Shown here piece after piece: positions 34,106 to 43,674 of a stretch of 64,000 nt of DNA; the first letter of the stretch is position 1; every line of letters begins with the position of its first letter. Location: assembly GCF_017592825.1 (NCBI RefSeq), contig NZ_JAGFMD010000001.1:1426001-1490000 (forward strand), given 5' to 3'. The stretch comes from Roseivirga sp. E12. Lineage in GTDB: Bacteria; Bacteroidota; Bacteroidia; Cytophagales; Cyclobacteriaceae. Under the pieces are notes generated by a model. The model did not search any database. It saw nothing but the letters and a program-made list of their open reading frames with translations, and was not told where the DNA came from. Position numbers and translations under genes: made by a program.

Positions 34106-34299
34106 TCTTCCCGAAGCTAAAGGGTGAATAATCCGGACTAAAGAGGCAGCCCATCCAAGGACGACAAAATTTCAGGGAGTTGAGAAAAATTCATACATAC
34201 TTTCAAAATCTCTCATCCAAAGGTCTGTACAACTTTACTTGAAACTTCTTTATTTGAACATTGAAGATCAAACATTCTTAGCTAAACTGGGCATAAATC

Positions 34300-35166
34300 A
34301 TGATAGACTCTCGTATTGGTATCGCAGTTGGTGTATTATTCTCACTACTCTCCTGTCAGTCCAAACCATCATCAGAAATTAGGGATGCCTTGACATTCTA
34401 TGCTTCTTTTGACAATGGAACCAGTGCAGATTTCGCATTGGGAGATGCTAACATGTATACTGCCACAGCATCTTATGCTAACTCAAGTAGAGTTTTAGAA
34501 GATACTCAAGTCGGTATGAATAACCCTGATTACAAAATTATAGAGGGTAAAGGTTTATTTGGAAATGCATTTGAGTTTGCTAAAACCGATTCGAAAGTTG
34601 TGTTCTATAAAAGCAAAGACAACATTGCCTACGACCCGAAAAACTGGTCAGGTAGCATCTCATTTTGGTTAAGTGTAGAGCCTTCTAAAGAACTTGATGG
34701 ATATACAGACCCAATTCAAATCACTGACACAAATTTCAATGATGCATCCATTTGGGTAGACTTCACCGATACCGCGCCTCGTGACTTTAGACTAGGTGTA
34801 ATTGGAGACAAAGTAGCCTGGACCCAGGACACCCTCACAGCATCTGTAAAGGATGTATTTGACAAGCGTATTGCAAGCGTTAAAGCGTCTCAATTTTCAA
34901 GAAGTTCATGGACGCATATCCTTATCTCTTATGATGACTTGGGCACTCCAAACAGCTTGGCAAGCCTTTACATCAATGGAGAAAAAGCAGGTTCAGTAAA
35001 CGGAATAGATGATCCGTTTATCTGGGACCTTGATAAATCAAACATCTTTCTTGGGCTGAACTTCAGGGGTCTAATGGATGAACTGTCAATTTTCAATAAA
35101 CCCTTGACAGACAAACAAGTCATGGAACTTTACCAACTAAAAAGTGGTATTCAATCGATTCTCTGA
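34300..35166 (+). CDS. LamG/concanavalin-A-like domain lipoprotein
   Basis: This 288-aa protein has a signal and lipobox LLSC (Cys at residue 19). The mature part is one laminin-G-like (LamG/Con A) beta-sandwich: LTFYASFDNGTSADFALGD, GLFGNAFEF, NWSGSISFWLSV, SSWTHILISYD, SLYINGEKAGS and GLMDELSIFNKPLTDKQVMELY. Such domains bind carbohydrates or surface partners. Nothing else is attached, so it is probably an outer-membrane-anchored binding protein. It converges on the permease at 35199. Confidence 0.88.
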   Translation: MIDSRIGIAVGVLFSLLSCQSKPSSEIRDALTFYASFDNGTSADFALGDANMYTATASYANSSRVLEDTQVGMNNPDYKIIEGKGLFGNAFEFAKTDSKVVFYKSKDNIAYDPKNWSGSISFWLSVEPSKELDGYTDPIQITDTNFNDASIWVDFTDTAPRDFRLGVIGDKVAWTQDTLTASVKDVFDKRIASVKASQFSRSSWTHILISYDDLGTPNSLASLYINGEKAGSVNGIDDPFIWDLDKSNIFLGLNFRGLMDELSIFNKPLTDKQVMELYQLKSGIQSIL

Positions 35167-35198
35167 CCTTGGTTACTAAAGAACCTGAGCGTCCCTCC

Positions 35199-37814
35199 CT
35201 ATTCATCCTTTAAACATTCTACAGGATTCGCTTTTGCAGCACGCATGGCCTGTAAAGCAACAATTGACCATGCCAATAGAACCACAACCGCTCCAGACGT
35301 AATGAAGATGCCACTGGTCAAATCGATTCGATAGGCAAAACCATCGAGCCATTGCTGTGTCAGGTAATACCCAATGGGCATTGAAATTACAAGTGCGATC
35401 ACCACAGTTTGGGTTAGGTCTCGGCTGAGCAGCGAGATGATCCTCCAAACATTGGAACCCAATACCTTTCGAATTCCTATTTCCTTTAATCTTGTCTGAA
35501 CAGTAAAGGCGGCAAGTCCTAAGAGTCCAAGGCAAGAAATAAATATGGCCACTAGTGCGAAGTACTTATATAACTTAGCGGTACTCTGTTCCGCACCATA
35601 GAGTTCTTCATAGTCTTGATCCAAAAATTTGTACTCAAAAGGCAGATTAGGATTGAAAGTATGGTACAATTCCTCCAATTCAATGAGGGTTTCGCGCTCT
35701 AAACCAGCCTGAACTTTCACAGCTATAGTATTGGCATCTTCAGGTACCAAGATTAAAAATGATGGTTTAATCTCCTGGTGGAAAGATTGGAAGTGAAAAT
35801 CCTTCATAATGCCGATCACCTCCCTCTTTCCTCTGATATCATAGGTCTTACCAATTGGGTTTTCTAAGCCCATGGCCTTCACAGAAGTTTCGTTCAGTAT
35901 GATCTTTGACTCTTCATTAGCAAAATCTCTAGAGAAGGAACGCCCTTCTAACATTTCTATACCCAGAGTTTCTACATAATCATAGCCGACTCTGGCGAAA
36001 GTAAACGAAATCGAAGGCATGCCTTTTCTTGGACGTCCTCCACCAGAATTGCGAAAATTGGCAGCACTACCTTCCAGCATAGTAGCGTTTTGAATGCCTA
36101 CGATTTTCTTTGCCTCCACTAAAAAGGCCTCTTGATTCTCAAGTAGTTTCCCTTCCATAGGGAAGGTCAACACATTGTCTCTTTCATAGCCAAGGTTTTT
36201 AGATTGGGTGTATTCAATCTGCTTGGTGACTACCATCACCGTGACAATCAGTATAAGGGATACGCAAAACTGAAAAACCACCAGACCCTTCCTAACCACC
36301 ACCTCACTTACGGATGTTTTTAGCTTACCCTTTAAAATTTGAATAGGCCGAAGTCGGGAAATGAAAAAGGCTGGGTAGCTTCCGGCAATCAATCCGGTTA
36401 TCAAGACAATAGATAAAATACCAAGCACCAATTCGGGCGTCCAATTGACAAGAATATCTCTTCCTGAGATGATACTCAGTTTTGGATAAAGGGCAATGGC
36501 ACCAAAGACTGCCATCAAAGAGGCCATCCCTGCCAAAATCACTGATTCGGTGATATGCTGTAGTGCCAACATCGGTCTGGATGCACCTACCACCTTTTTA
36601 ACACCTACCTCCTTCAATCTTCTAAAAGCCTGGGCTGTGGACAGGTTCATGAAATTGATACATGCCACTAATAATACCATCAGCCCTATGGCAGAAAAAA
36701 GGATGATATAGTCGATTCGCCCACCTGATTGCACGCCATTTTCATAGCGGTTATAGAGGTAACGTTTTGAGTATTTTTCCAGAAACATATGCTCCCCCCA
36801 TTCAGGGCTCTTTGTTGAGTTATCGGGATATCTTTTATTCCGAAAAAAGGCTGCCAGTTTCTCGCTAAACTGCTCCACATCTGTGTCTTTATGAAGGGTG
36901 ACATAAGTTCTGGAACTATTGCTATTCCATTTACCATTGCCTTCACTCCGCTTGTTTAGAAAGAGCTTCTCTGTCAATAAAAAGTCGAATCTTTCAGAGA
37001 CATTTTGAGTAGAGAGATCAACTATACCTGTCACCACATAGTCGCCAGCATATCGAGCGCCATATTCAGTTTCTCCCAAAATAGAAACGACCTTACCCAA
37101 TTCAACTTCTTGATCAGCAGACAAGGATTCAGCCATTTTTTTCGATAAGACGATGCTATTCTGATCTACAAGTGCCCGATCTCTATCTCCTTGAACGAGG
37201 TTATAAGAGAAAATTTTGAAAAAATCTTCCCCAGCCAGCATTCCATCTGCTTTGATTTTCTTTTCACCCAGAGACAAATAGACTTCTGACCAAACTTCTA
37301 CGTAGAGTGCTGCATATTCTATTTCGGCAATCTCGGCTTTCAGAGCAGGTACGAGCAAGTCTGAGTTGTTGTCATGAACACGGATACCTTGACCATAATC
37401 TGAGTATCTCATCACCTGATACAGTTGTTCGTCTTTCTCATGAAAAGCATCTACAGTTACTTCACTATATACCCAAAAGTAGATCAGTAGTGCCGATAAC
37501 AGTCCAACAGAAAGCCCAGTCAGATTGATGAGGAAAGAGCTTTTATAGCGCTTAAAGTTTCTAAGTGTAATTAAGAGATTATGTTTAAACATGGCGGTTG
37601 TAATTGAGTATTTGACTTGATAAAATGCTTTAATAAATCCGGGACGAAAACAGCGCAATACGCCCCAGAAGAATTTTCTCCGAGCACTTTTTGGCGATTC
37701 CGCATGGAGTTGTTCAAATAATTCGATCAGATCGCCTTCGAACTCTTCGAGGTAATCTTCTCGGCAAAACCAGCGGAGAAAGCGGAGCGCTCTTTTAGGT
37801 GGCTGTGGTTTCAT
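35199..37814 (-). CDS. FtsX/MacB-type ABC transporter permease with prefix domain
   Basis: This 871-aa protein has the prefix RALRFLRWFCREDYLEEFEGDLIELF (1-75), first TM LINLTGLSVGLLSALLIYFWV, periplasmic core, FtsX domain with KEVGVKKVVGAS, second core with the ILNETSVKAMGLENPIGK pattern, and last FtsX domain with KEIGIRKVLGSN, ending NPVECLKDE. The ATG overlaps the PadR stop by 4 nt (ATGA), the tightest coupling in the window. As with the other copies there is no ATPase gene nearby. PadR-controlled export or envelope signalling is inferred. Confidence 0.93.
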   Translation of the reverse strand: MKPQPPKRALRFLRWFCREDYLEEFEGDLIELFEQLHAESPKSARRKFFWGVLRCFRPGFIKAFYQVKYSITTAMFKHNLLITLRNFKRYKSSFLINLTGLSVGLLSALLIYFWVYSEVTVDAFHEKDEQLYQVMRYSDYGQGIRVHDNNSDLLVPALKAEIAEIEYAALYVEVWSEVYLSLGEKKIKADGMLAGEDFFKIFSYNLVQGDRDRALVDQNSIVLSKKMAESLSADQEVELGKVVSILGETEYGARYAGDYVVTGIVDLSTQNVSERFDFLLTEKLFLNKRSEGNGKWNSNSSRTYVTLHKDTDVEQFSEKLAAFFRNKRYPDNSTKSPEWGEHMFLEKYSKRYLYNRYENGVQSGGRIDYIILFSAIGLMVLLVACINFMNLSTAQAFRRLKEVGVKKVVGASRPMLALQHITESVILAGMASLMAVFGAIALYPKLSIISGRDILVNWTPELVLGILSIVLITGLIAGSYPAFFISRLRPIQILKGKLKTSVSEVVVRKGLVVFQFCVSLILIVTVMVVTKQIEYTQSKNLGYERDNVLTFPMEGKLLENQEAFLVEAKKIVGIQNATMLEGSAANFRNSGGGRPRKGMPSISFTFARVGYDYVETLGIEMLEGRSFSRDFANEESKIILNETSVKAMGLENPIGKTYDIRGKREVIGIMKDFHFQSFHQEIKPSFLILVPEDANTIAVKVQAGLERETLIELEELYHTFNPNLPFEYKFLDQDYEELYGAEQSTAKLYKYFALVAIFISCLGLLGLAAFTVQTRLKEIGIRKVLGSNVWRIISLLSRDLTQTVVIALVISMPIGYYLTQQWLDGFAYRIDLTSGIFITSGAVVVLLAWSIVALQAMRAAKANPVECLKDE

Positions 37815-38140
37815 TGACCAAATGAAATTTTAGGGATCTGTTGGTAGATACTGGTTCTTAGCTCATACTGTCTGTCAAGAACTCGCTTACCTAGAGAGGT
37901 GATACTATAATACTTCTTTCTTCTCCCCCCTCTTTCATTAGTAATACCTCCAAAACTAGATTCCACGTAGCCCTTGTTTTCCATTCTCTTAAGGACAACG
38001 TGAATTGCGCTGATGTTGAGTTTCTTATCCAGCTTAGCGCTCAATTGCTCCAGAATGAGCACTCCATAGGCTTCTGAATTGTTTGCTGCAACAACGAGCA
38101 AAACCAGCTCTTCAAATTCACCAAGTGATTGTTCGGACAT
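37811..38140 (-). CDS. PadR family transcriptional regulator
   Basis: This 109-aa protein starts MSEQSLGEFEELVLLVVAA, with a winged helix (AIHVVLKRMENKGYVESSFG, wing RGGRRKKYYSITSLG). It is co-translated with the permease (ATGA overlap). A perfect 17-bp inverted repeat 9 nt before its start is the best operator candidate in the window, so autoregulation is likely. Confidence 0.93.
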   Translation of the reverse strand: MSEQSLGEFEELVLLVVAANNSEAYGVLILEQLSAKLDKKLNISAIHVVLKRMENKGYVESSFGGITNERGGRRKKYYSITSLGKRVLDRQYELRTSIYQQIPKISFGQ

Positions 38141-38148
38141 AAGACTCT

Positions 38149-38201
38149 ATTTACTTAACAAATATAAAAGTAATTATTAATTTCATATTTGTTAAGTAAA
38201 T
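38149..38201 (-). promoter_or_regulatory. Perfect 17-bp inverted repeat upstream of the PadR gene
   Basis: ATTTACTTAACAAATAT (38149-38165) and its exact reverse complement (38185-38201) are separated by 19 nt. The repeat lies between the PadR start at 38140 and open intergenic DNA, where the promoter must be. The arm contains ACTTAACAAAT, of the length expected for a winged-helix dimer, so two dimers may bind. It may instead fold in mRNA, but AT content makes a DNA site more likely. Confidence 0.65.
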
Positions 38202-38332
38202 AACAAATCCATTTTGAAAGGGTTGCACAGGCTTCCATAACTCTTGGCGAGTTATTAGGAATCAGCACTTCCACCTAAGCATTTGTTTCAGTAGATTAGA
38301 GGGGAGTTTTTCGGTTTTAATTGGTATTCAAT

Positions 38333-38752
38333 ATGGAAGTCTTTTTCTACGGCCTATTTATGGACCTTAACATTTTATCTAAAAATGGTATCGAAGCCAG
38401 CAACATAAGAAAAGGCTACTTAGACAACTATACTTTGAAGATTGGGAATCGAGCCTCCTTAATCCCAAGTAAGCACAAACGATCATATGGTTTGGTAATG
38501 AGCGTTGATAAGAACGCGATTCAAAGTCTCTATGCCGAAGCCAGCGTGGCCGACTACATTCCCGAAGACGTGGTGATCACATTAAACTCTGGAGACACAA
38601 TGGAAGGTGTATGTTACAACCTACCTGCTGAATCTCTGACGGGAACGAATGCATCATATGCCAAGTCTCTCCATTCATTGGCTGAGTCACTAGACTTTCC
38701 AAGTGACTACTTAAAGAAGATCAAAGTCATGTCTGAGGTAAGTGATTTGTAA
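38333..38752 (+). CDS. Gamma-glutamylcyclotransferase-like protein
   Basis: The protein is 139 aa from MEVFFYGLFMDLNIL; the ATG four codons earlier at 38321 is also possible. The opening 'VFFYGlfMd', the central SYGLVMSVDKNAIQSLYAEASVADYIPEDV and the late SYAKSLHSLAESLDFPSDYLKKI follow the gamma-glutamylcyclotransferase/AIG2 fold. These enzymes release 5-oxoproline from gamma-glutamyl amines, and many members are unassigned. The Glu at 'YAEAS' may be the catalytic acid, but I cannot align it with certainty. Confidence 0.7.
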   Translation: MEVFFYGLFMDLNILSKNGIEASNIRKGYLDNYTLKIGNRASLIPSKHKRSYGLVMSVDKNAIQSLYAEASVADYIPEDVVITLNSGDTMEGVCYNLPAESLTGTNASYAKSLHSLAESLDFPSDYLKKIKVMSEVSDL

Positions 38753-38804
38753 TTCGGAATGCCTTTTTATGTTACCGATACCCTCTTCACATATTTTAAT
38801 ACCG

Positions 38805-40130
38805 CTACTTATTCACATAGAATGGAATGTTAGCATGAGCAGTATGACCTTGGTTATCATCGACATAGATAAATAGCCGATAGGCCCCTTCCTCTGACGG
38901 AGCAGTAAATTCCAAAGTTGCCGATAATTGATCACTCCCAACTAGCCCTTCTATAACTTCGGGTACTTCCTCGGCATCTCCTCCGGTGGCATTGGTTGTG
39001 CTTTCTTTCATTATTTCCCAACGATAGACCAATTGATCGTTGTCAGGGTCGGTCATATCGATAGATGCATTATACTTCTGGCCAGCAGACAGCTTGATAT
39101 TATCATAAGGCCCTTTGGACTCCAATGTGAATGAGTTGATCCTAGGGCTTCTATTCTCTGGCCAAGTTCCATTCCAAATATTATGCATCATGTCAATTGA
39201 CTCGGTCTCCTTACCATCAGGCATGAACATACCGAACCAGGTAGGTGTTCTTTCCTGCTTCTGTCCCCAAAGGAATACGTAAGAACCTATGACTTGAGGT
39301 CTTTGAGATTCAATAGCTTTTCTATAACGACTCATATAAAAGTCTGCTTTCACTGAACTGTTATTTTCAACTGGAGCTCCCCACTCCGTGTTGCCAACTT
39401 CCCAGTAGCCGGTCGCTCCCCACTCTGTTACCATTAAAGGGCCTTCCCATCCTGATTCTTTTAGCAATCTTGGAAGAATCTCTACTTCGGCATACATCTG
39501 AACGCTCAGTATATCCAAGTCCGGTGCTCTTTCCATAATCAAGTGGACAAACTCCTTATTCATCCCAGCTAGTGAGGTTGTTGTCAGGTGATTAGGATCG
39601 ATCTCATGGATCATCTCAGAGATTTCATTGACAGCATCCCAAACTTTTGGGTTCTCCGCTTCGTGATTTAGCTCATTACCGATTCCCCAAATGATAAGCG
39701 CAGGATGATCCTTTAACTCCATCACTTCTTTTCTGATTCTTTCCAACTGTGCCTTTACAGCCTCCTCATCATCATAATCAAAACCGTGACGCTCTCTGCC
39801 AACGTCAATCCCCATTGTCACCTTAAGTCCATGCTTATGCGCATCATCTAGTACTTCTCTTCCTGAACGCTGTCCGTTATCTGTCCTCCAAGTCCTGAAT
39901 GAATTCGCTCCATGAGCCGCTAGTTTTGGGATACTCCCAAACTCAAGACCAGCACCTTGTATAAAGAAGGGTTCGCCATTAAGTTGTAGTTCAAAGCCAG
40001 ACCCTTTCTTTACAAGGGTAGCTTTTGTGACTTCAGACTCATTCGCTGATTTCTCAGAAGAACAGCTCAAAAAAGCCAAGAGCAAAAGAATGATTGCCAA
40101 ATATGATTTGAGGTAAGATTCGCGTTTCAT
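38805..40130 (-). CDS. GH2-like TIM-barrel glycosidase lipoprotein
   Basis: This 441-aa protein has a signal and lipobox FLSC (Cys23). The mature part opens with a short beta region (FELQLNGEPFFIQGAGLEFG), then a TIM barrel with HGANSFRTWRTDNG, acid/base Glu153 in IIWGIGNELNHE and nucleophile Glu236 in MVTEWGATGYW. Residues about 330-441 are an Ig-like C-terminal domain (INSFTLESKGPYDNIKLSAGQ; DNQGHTAHANIPFYV). It is much shorter than full GH2 beta-galactosidases because the jelly-roll domains are missing, so 'glycosidase, GH2-clan' is as far as the call goes. It probably acts at the cell surface on a beta-linked polysaccharide. Confidence 0.85.
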   Translation of the reverse strand: MKRESYLKSYLAIILLLLAFLSCSSEKSANESEVTKATLVKKGSGFELQLNGEPFFIQGAGLEFGSIPKLAAHGANSFRTWRTDNGQRSGREVLDDAHKHGLKVTMGIDVGRERHGFDYDDEEAVKAQLERIRKEVMELKDHPALIIWGIGNELNHEAENPKVWDAVNEISEMIHEIDPNHLTTTSLAGMNKEFVHLIMERAPDLDILSVQMYAEVEILPRLLKESGWEGPLMVTEWGATGYWEVGNTEWGAPVENNSSVKADFYMSRYRKAIESQRPQVIGSYVFLWGQKQERTPTWFGMFMPDGKETESIDMMHNIWNGTWPENRSPRINSFTLESKGPYDNIKLSAGQKYNASIDMTDPDNDQLVYRWEIMKESTTNATGGDAEEVPEVIEGLVGSDQLSATLEFTAPSEEGAYRLFIYVDDNQGHTAHANIPFYVNK

Positions 40131-40230
40131 TTTTTCCGTTTGGTCCTGAATATATAAAAAGATGATTCAAATTCCTTTGCCTACGTTTGCATTGCCTGTA
40201 TACAAACAAAACGAGCTATTATCTACCAAA

Positions 40231-40269
40231 AAAAGGAAGGGAAGCCTGAATACGGCTTCCCTTCCTTTT
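40231..40269 (-). terminator. Very strong intrinsic terminator after the beta-propeller gene
   Basis: A 16-bp perfect stem, AAAAGGAAGGGAAGCC (40231-40246) with GGCTTCCCTTCCTTTT (40254-40269), has a 7-nt loop. The A-run on the plus strand gives the T-run on the minus strand. It lies 17 nt beyond the stop of the gene at 40286. Confidence 0.9.
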
Positions 40270-40285
40270 CGAACTTAATTACTTC

Positions 40286-43200
40286 CTATTTCTTTCTGCC
40301 GGGAGTAAATGGAGCTCCTGCCTTTTCGAGTTCGGCCTCGTAAGCCGTTAGAGCGGCAAAGAAATTCTCGGCCTCTTTCAAGAATTGGGTAAAGCCTTCT
40401 TCGGCTATACCCAGATCCCTCTTCTGTGTCTCCGTTGGCAACTGCGTTGTGGCACCATGCCCGCCAATGGCAGTTCCCATACGCGATCTAATGGATGGTG
40501 AAGTCGATTCGTTTTTGGACGAAGGAATTGGATCACCATTAAGGCTCTTCCTCAAATCAGCCAAACTACTATTCAAGGCTTTCAATGTTTCGAACATTGC
40601 TGGTGTGACCCTTGGTGTCTTAGGCAAGGCAGCTCTTATGAACCTTAATTTCTGAGCAGCTTCACCCAGTCTAGAATTTGTATTCGACATTTGTCTGGAT
40701 AGGACATTGCCTCGTCTTTGGAAGGCTGCCACTGCCTGGTAGTCTGCTCCCGAGCTAGCGTTAGGCGCAGCTTTTACCATAAACTCTTGTGGAGCTCCTT
40801 GCGACTCAAGCGAACCGTTATTTAATACAAACAGCTCTACGGAATACTTTCCTGGTGCCACTAGTGGCCCTTGTGGTGTACCTGCCCATGGCGGTCTAAA
40901 ACCAGGCTGACTCAAATTAATAGGGTTTGAGGCTGGCAGTCTCAAATCCCAAGTGGTGCGATGAAGCCCCTTACCAGAAGCCCCTTGAATCCATCGGACT
41001 GATGCTCCGCTTGCATCCCGTACCAATAACATAGAACTAGGGCTGTCTTCTTTTGATTCCTCTGCTAGTTTATCCCAACCCGGAAATGGAATGCTCTCCC
41101 CCTTATCACTCATTGCCTTCTCTGCAGTTAAACGCTCACTACGAGAGGTCTTTGGCATATCATGGAGATAATATGTAATGATTGCCCCGAAATCAGGGTT
41201 CTTGGACTTATAGCTTGTGCTACCTGCAGTTGGCATTCCTGCTGCCTGCATTGGTGCATTAGGTATATACCACCAAGCATCTCTTATCGGAAAGACAGTA
41301 TTCGATTTGGCTTGCATAGCCTGACTTATACCACGTAATGGGGAATAATCATCCAATACATAGATACCACGACCGAAGGTCCCTCCCACCAAATCGTTAT
41401 CTCTTGGATGAAGCTCTACATCTCTAAAGGGAATGGTTGGAACACCAGCCATCTTAATCCAATTTTTACCCATGTTTGGAGAGAAGTAAATACCATATTC
41501 AGCTCCCAAGAATAATAGATTCTTATCTACATGATCTTGTTTGATAGACCAAACAATGGTTCCCTGAGGTAAATCACCGGCAATTGATTGCCAAGACCTT
41601 CCCTTGTTCGCGCTCATAAAGAGGTATGTATTATAGTCGCCTAATTTGTGAGCATCGGCAATGGCAAATACTGTGTTCGCATCATGTTGCGAGGCTTCGA
41701 TGTCATTGATAAATGATCTTTCTGGCACTTTGGGAAGGCTACCCGCTTTCTTCCAACTCTGTCCGTCATCTTCACTCACATGAATCAAACCATCGTCAGA
41801 ACCTGTGTAAAGCAAGCCTTTGGCTACTGGAGATTCTGAAATACCCGTCAATGTCGCATACTTTGACATGGCGCCATTGTCATACAAGGCATCCACGCTT
41901 GGTACCTTATCCATCATTTCCAGCGTATAGCGATTCGTATTTGTCGTCAGGTCTTGGCTAATCACAGTCCATGAGTCGCCACGATCTTCGCTTTTCCAAA
42001 CTCTCTGTGAACCGAAATAAATGGTCTTACTGTCATGAGGACTTACAATAATTGGTGCGTCCCAATTGAATCGTTCGGGAGCATCCCCAGGAGCCGGAGA
42101 GGGTTTGATTTTTATAACTTCCTCTGTTCTTCTATCCAATCGATTTAACTCACCACCCTGAATCTCCATATAGACGATATTTGGATCTTCTGGATCGAAG
42201 GCTGCATCGTAGCCATCTGCCCCTAGAGGGATGTACCAATCCTGATTTCGAACACCTTCCGTATTAGTGGTTCTCGATGGCCCAATCAGTGTTCCTAAGT
42301 CTTGAGCCCCAGCGACTATATTATAGAAAGGTTCGGCATTGTCGAGTGCAATCTTGTAAAACTGAGCAACAGGCATGTTAGGAAAGTGTCGCCAAGTAGT
42401 TCCTTCATCGAAAGTCTCGTAAAGCCCCGCATCCGTTCCGGCAATCAGGTGATTCCCGTTATCCGGATCGATCCACAAAGCGTGATTATCACTGTGCTTC
42501 TCTCTTCCAGTACCAAGTACATTAAAGTCTTTACCGGCATTTCGTGTCACACGGATGAATACATCCATTTGATAAATCAAATCTGGGTTTTGTGGTGAAG
42601 CCTCTATTTCTTGATAATAATGAGGTCCTGTACCACCTGAAGTATAGCTATTTTGCTTAGCCCAACTTTCTCCTTTATTGGTAGACTTATAGAAGCCTTT
42701 GTTTCGGTTATCTGACTCAATGGTCGCATAAACAAGATCTGGATTTGCAGGCGTAACAGCGAGTCCGATTTTACCCATGTCTGCTCTAGGAAGGCCCGTA
42801 GTGATCTTCTTCCATGTGGAACCATTATCTGTAGACTTATAGATTCCAGATTTTGGCCCACCAGCCAAAAGCGACCAAGTCTTTCTTCTTCGTTGATAAG
42901 CAGCAGCATAGATCACATCAGGATTTGAAGGGTCAAATTCAATATCCGTTACGCCCGTGTTTTCATCGATTTGTAGAGTGGCCGTCCAAGTCTTACCACC
43001 ATCGGTAGACCTATATAATCCTCGCTCTCCACCAGCTGACCAAAGCGGTCCTTCTGCTGCGACCAGAACAACATCGCTGTTCCTAGGGTCAATCAAGATT
43101 TTTCCGATGTGCTCAGACTTTGCCAAGCCCATTCTTTGCCAAGTAGCTCCAGCATTGGTGCTCTTGTACACGCCATCTCCCCAGCCGACATGACGACCAC

Positions 43201-43558
43201 TAACATTTTCGCCTGTGCCTACCCAAACTGTACTTGGGGTATTTGGATCTATAGATACCGTGCCTATTGAATAGGATGCTTGATTGTCAAAGACTGGTTT
43301 CCAGGTAATTCCGCTATTATCGGTTTTCCAAACACCTCCAGAACCTACGGCTACATACCAATTACTCTTATTATGAGGGTTTACAGCAATATCGGCAATA
43401 CGCCCTCCCATAACGGCCGGACCAATGTTACGCAGTTTGAGGCCATTGGCTGCACGCTGCAAAGCTGCAGCGTCTACAGACTGAGCGGATAAATTGGACA
43501 ATGAAAACAAGCAGAGGATAGACAGCAGGAGCGCTGCGCTTTTTCTGAGGCTGAGCAT
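40286..43558 (-). CDS. Exported sortilin/VPS10-type BNR beta-propeller protein
   Basis: This 1090-aa protein has signal peptide 1-26 (ends SNLSAQ). About ten BNR/Asp-box repeats run from residue 60 to 720 (TDNSGITW, STNAGATW, STDGGKTW, STDNGSTW, STNKGESW, FDEGTTW, SEDRGDSW, SEDDGQSW, SANKGRSW, SPNMGKNW). They form the double beta-propeller often annotated as 'WD40/YVTN/BNR-like repeat-containing glycosyl hydrolase'. A C-terminal beta-sandwich (GLHRTTWDLRLPASNP, APGKYSVELF) and a helical tail follow. Most family members have no tested activity. It is probably periplasmic or on the outer surface, and is transcribed alone. Confidence 0.9.
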   Translation of the reverse strand: MLSLRKSAALLLSILCLFSLSNLSAQSVDAAALQRAANGLKLRNIGPAVMGGRIADIAVNPHNKSNWYVAVGSGGVWKTDNSGITWKPVFDNQASYSIGTVSIDPNTPSTVWVGTGENVSGRHVGWGDGVYKSTNAGATWQRMGLAKSEHIGKILIDPRNSDVVLVAAEGPLWSAGGERGLYRSTDGGKTWTATLQIDENTGVTDIEFDPSNPDVIYAAAYQRRRKTWSLLAGGPKSGIYKSTDNGSTWKKITTGLPRADMGKIGLAVTPANPDLVYATIESDNRNKGFYKSTNKGESWAKQNSYTSGGTGPHYYQEIEASPQNPDLIYQMDVFIRVTRNAGKDFNVLGTGREKHSDNHALWIDPDNGNHLIAGTDAGLYETFDEGTTWRHFPNMPVAQFYKIALDNAEPFYNIVAGAQDLGTLIGPSRTTNTEGVRNQDWYIPLGADGYDAAFDPEDPNIVYMEIQGGELNRLDRRTEEVIKIKPSPAPGDAPERFNWDAPIIVSPHDSKTIYFGSQRVWKSEDRGDSWTVISQDLTTNTNRYTLEMMDKVPSVDALYDNGAMSKYATLTGISESPVAKGLLYTGSDDGLIHVSEDDGQSWKKAGSLPKVPERSFINDIEASQHDANTVFAIADAHKLGDYNTYLFMSANKGRSWQSIAGDLPQGTIVWSIKQDHVDKNLLFLGAEYGIYFSPNMGKNWIKMAGVPTIPFRDVELHPRDNDLVGGTFGRGIYVLDDYSPLRGISQAMQAKSNTVFPIRDAWWYIPNAPMQAAGMPTAGSTSYKSKNPDFGAIITYYLHDMPKTSRSERLTAEKAMSDKGESIPFPGWDKLAEESKEDSPSSMLLVRDASGASVRWIQGASGKGLHRTTWDLRLPASNPINLSQPGFRPPWAGTPQGPLVAPGKYSVELFVLNNGSLESQGAPQEFMVKAAPNASSGADYQAVAAFQRRGNVLSRQMSNTNSRLGEAAQKLRFIRAALPKTPRVTPAMFETLKALNSSLADLRKSLNGDPIPSSKNESTSPSIRSRMGTAIGGHGATTQLPTETQKRDLGIAEEGFTQFLKEAENFFAALTAYEAELEKAGAPFTPGRKK

Positions 43559-43674
43559 AATATTAATTTAAGGTTGATAATCTGAAGACCATTTTGACAG
43601 ATTAGACAAAGAGGTCTATGTAAAGCAAGTTAAAAATTGTTCTTTCATATGCAGAACCAGTTATCAAACAAGTC

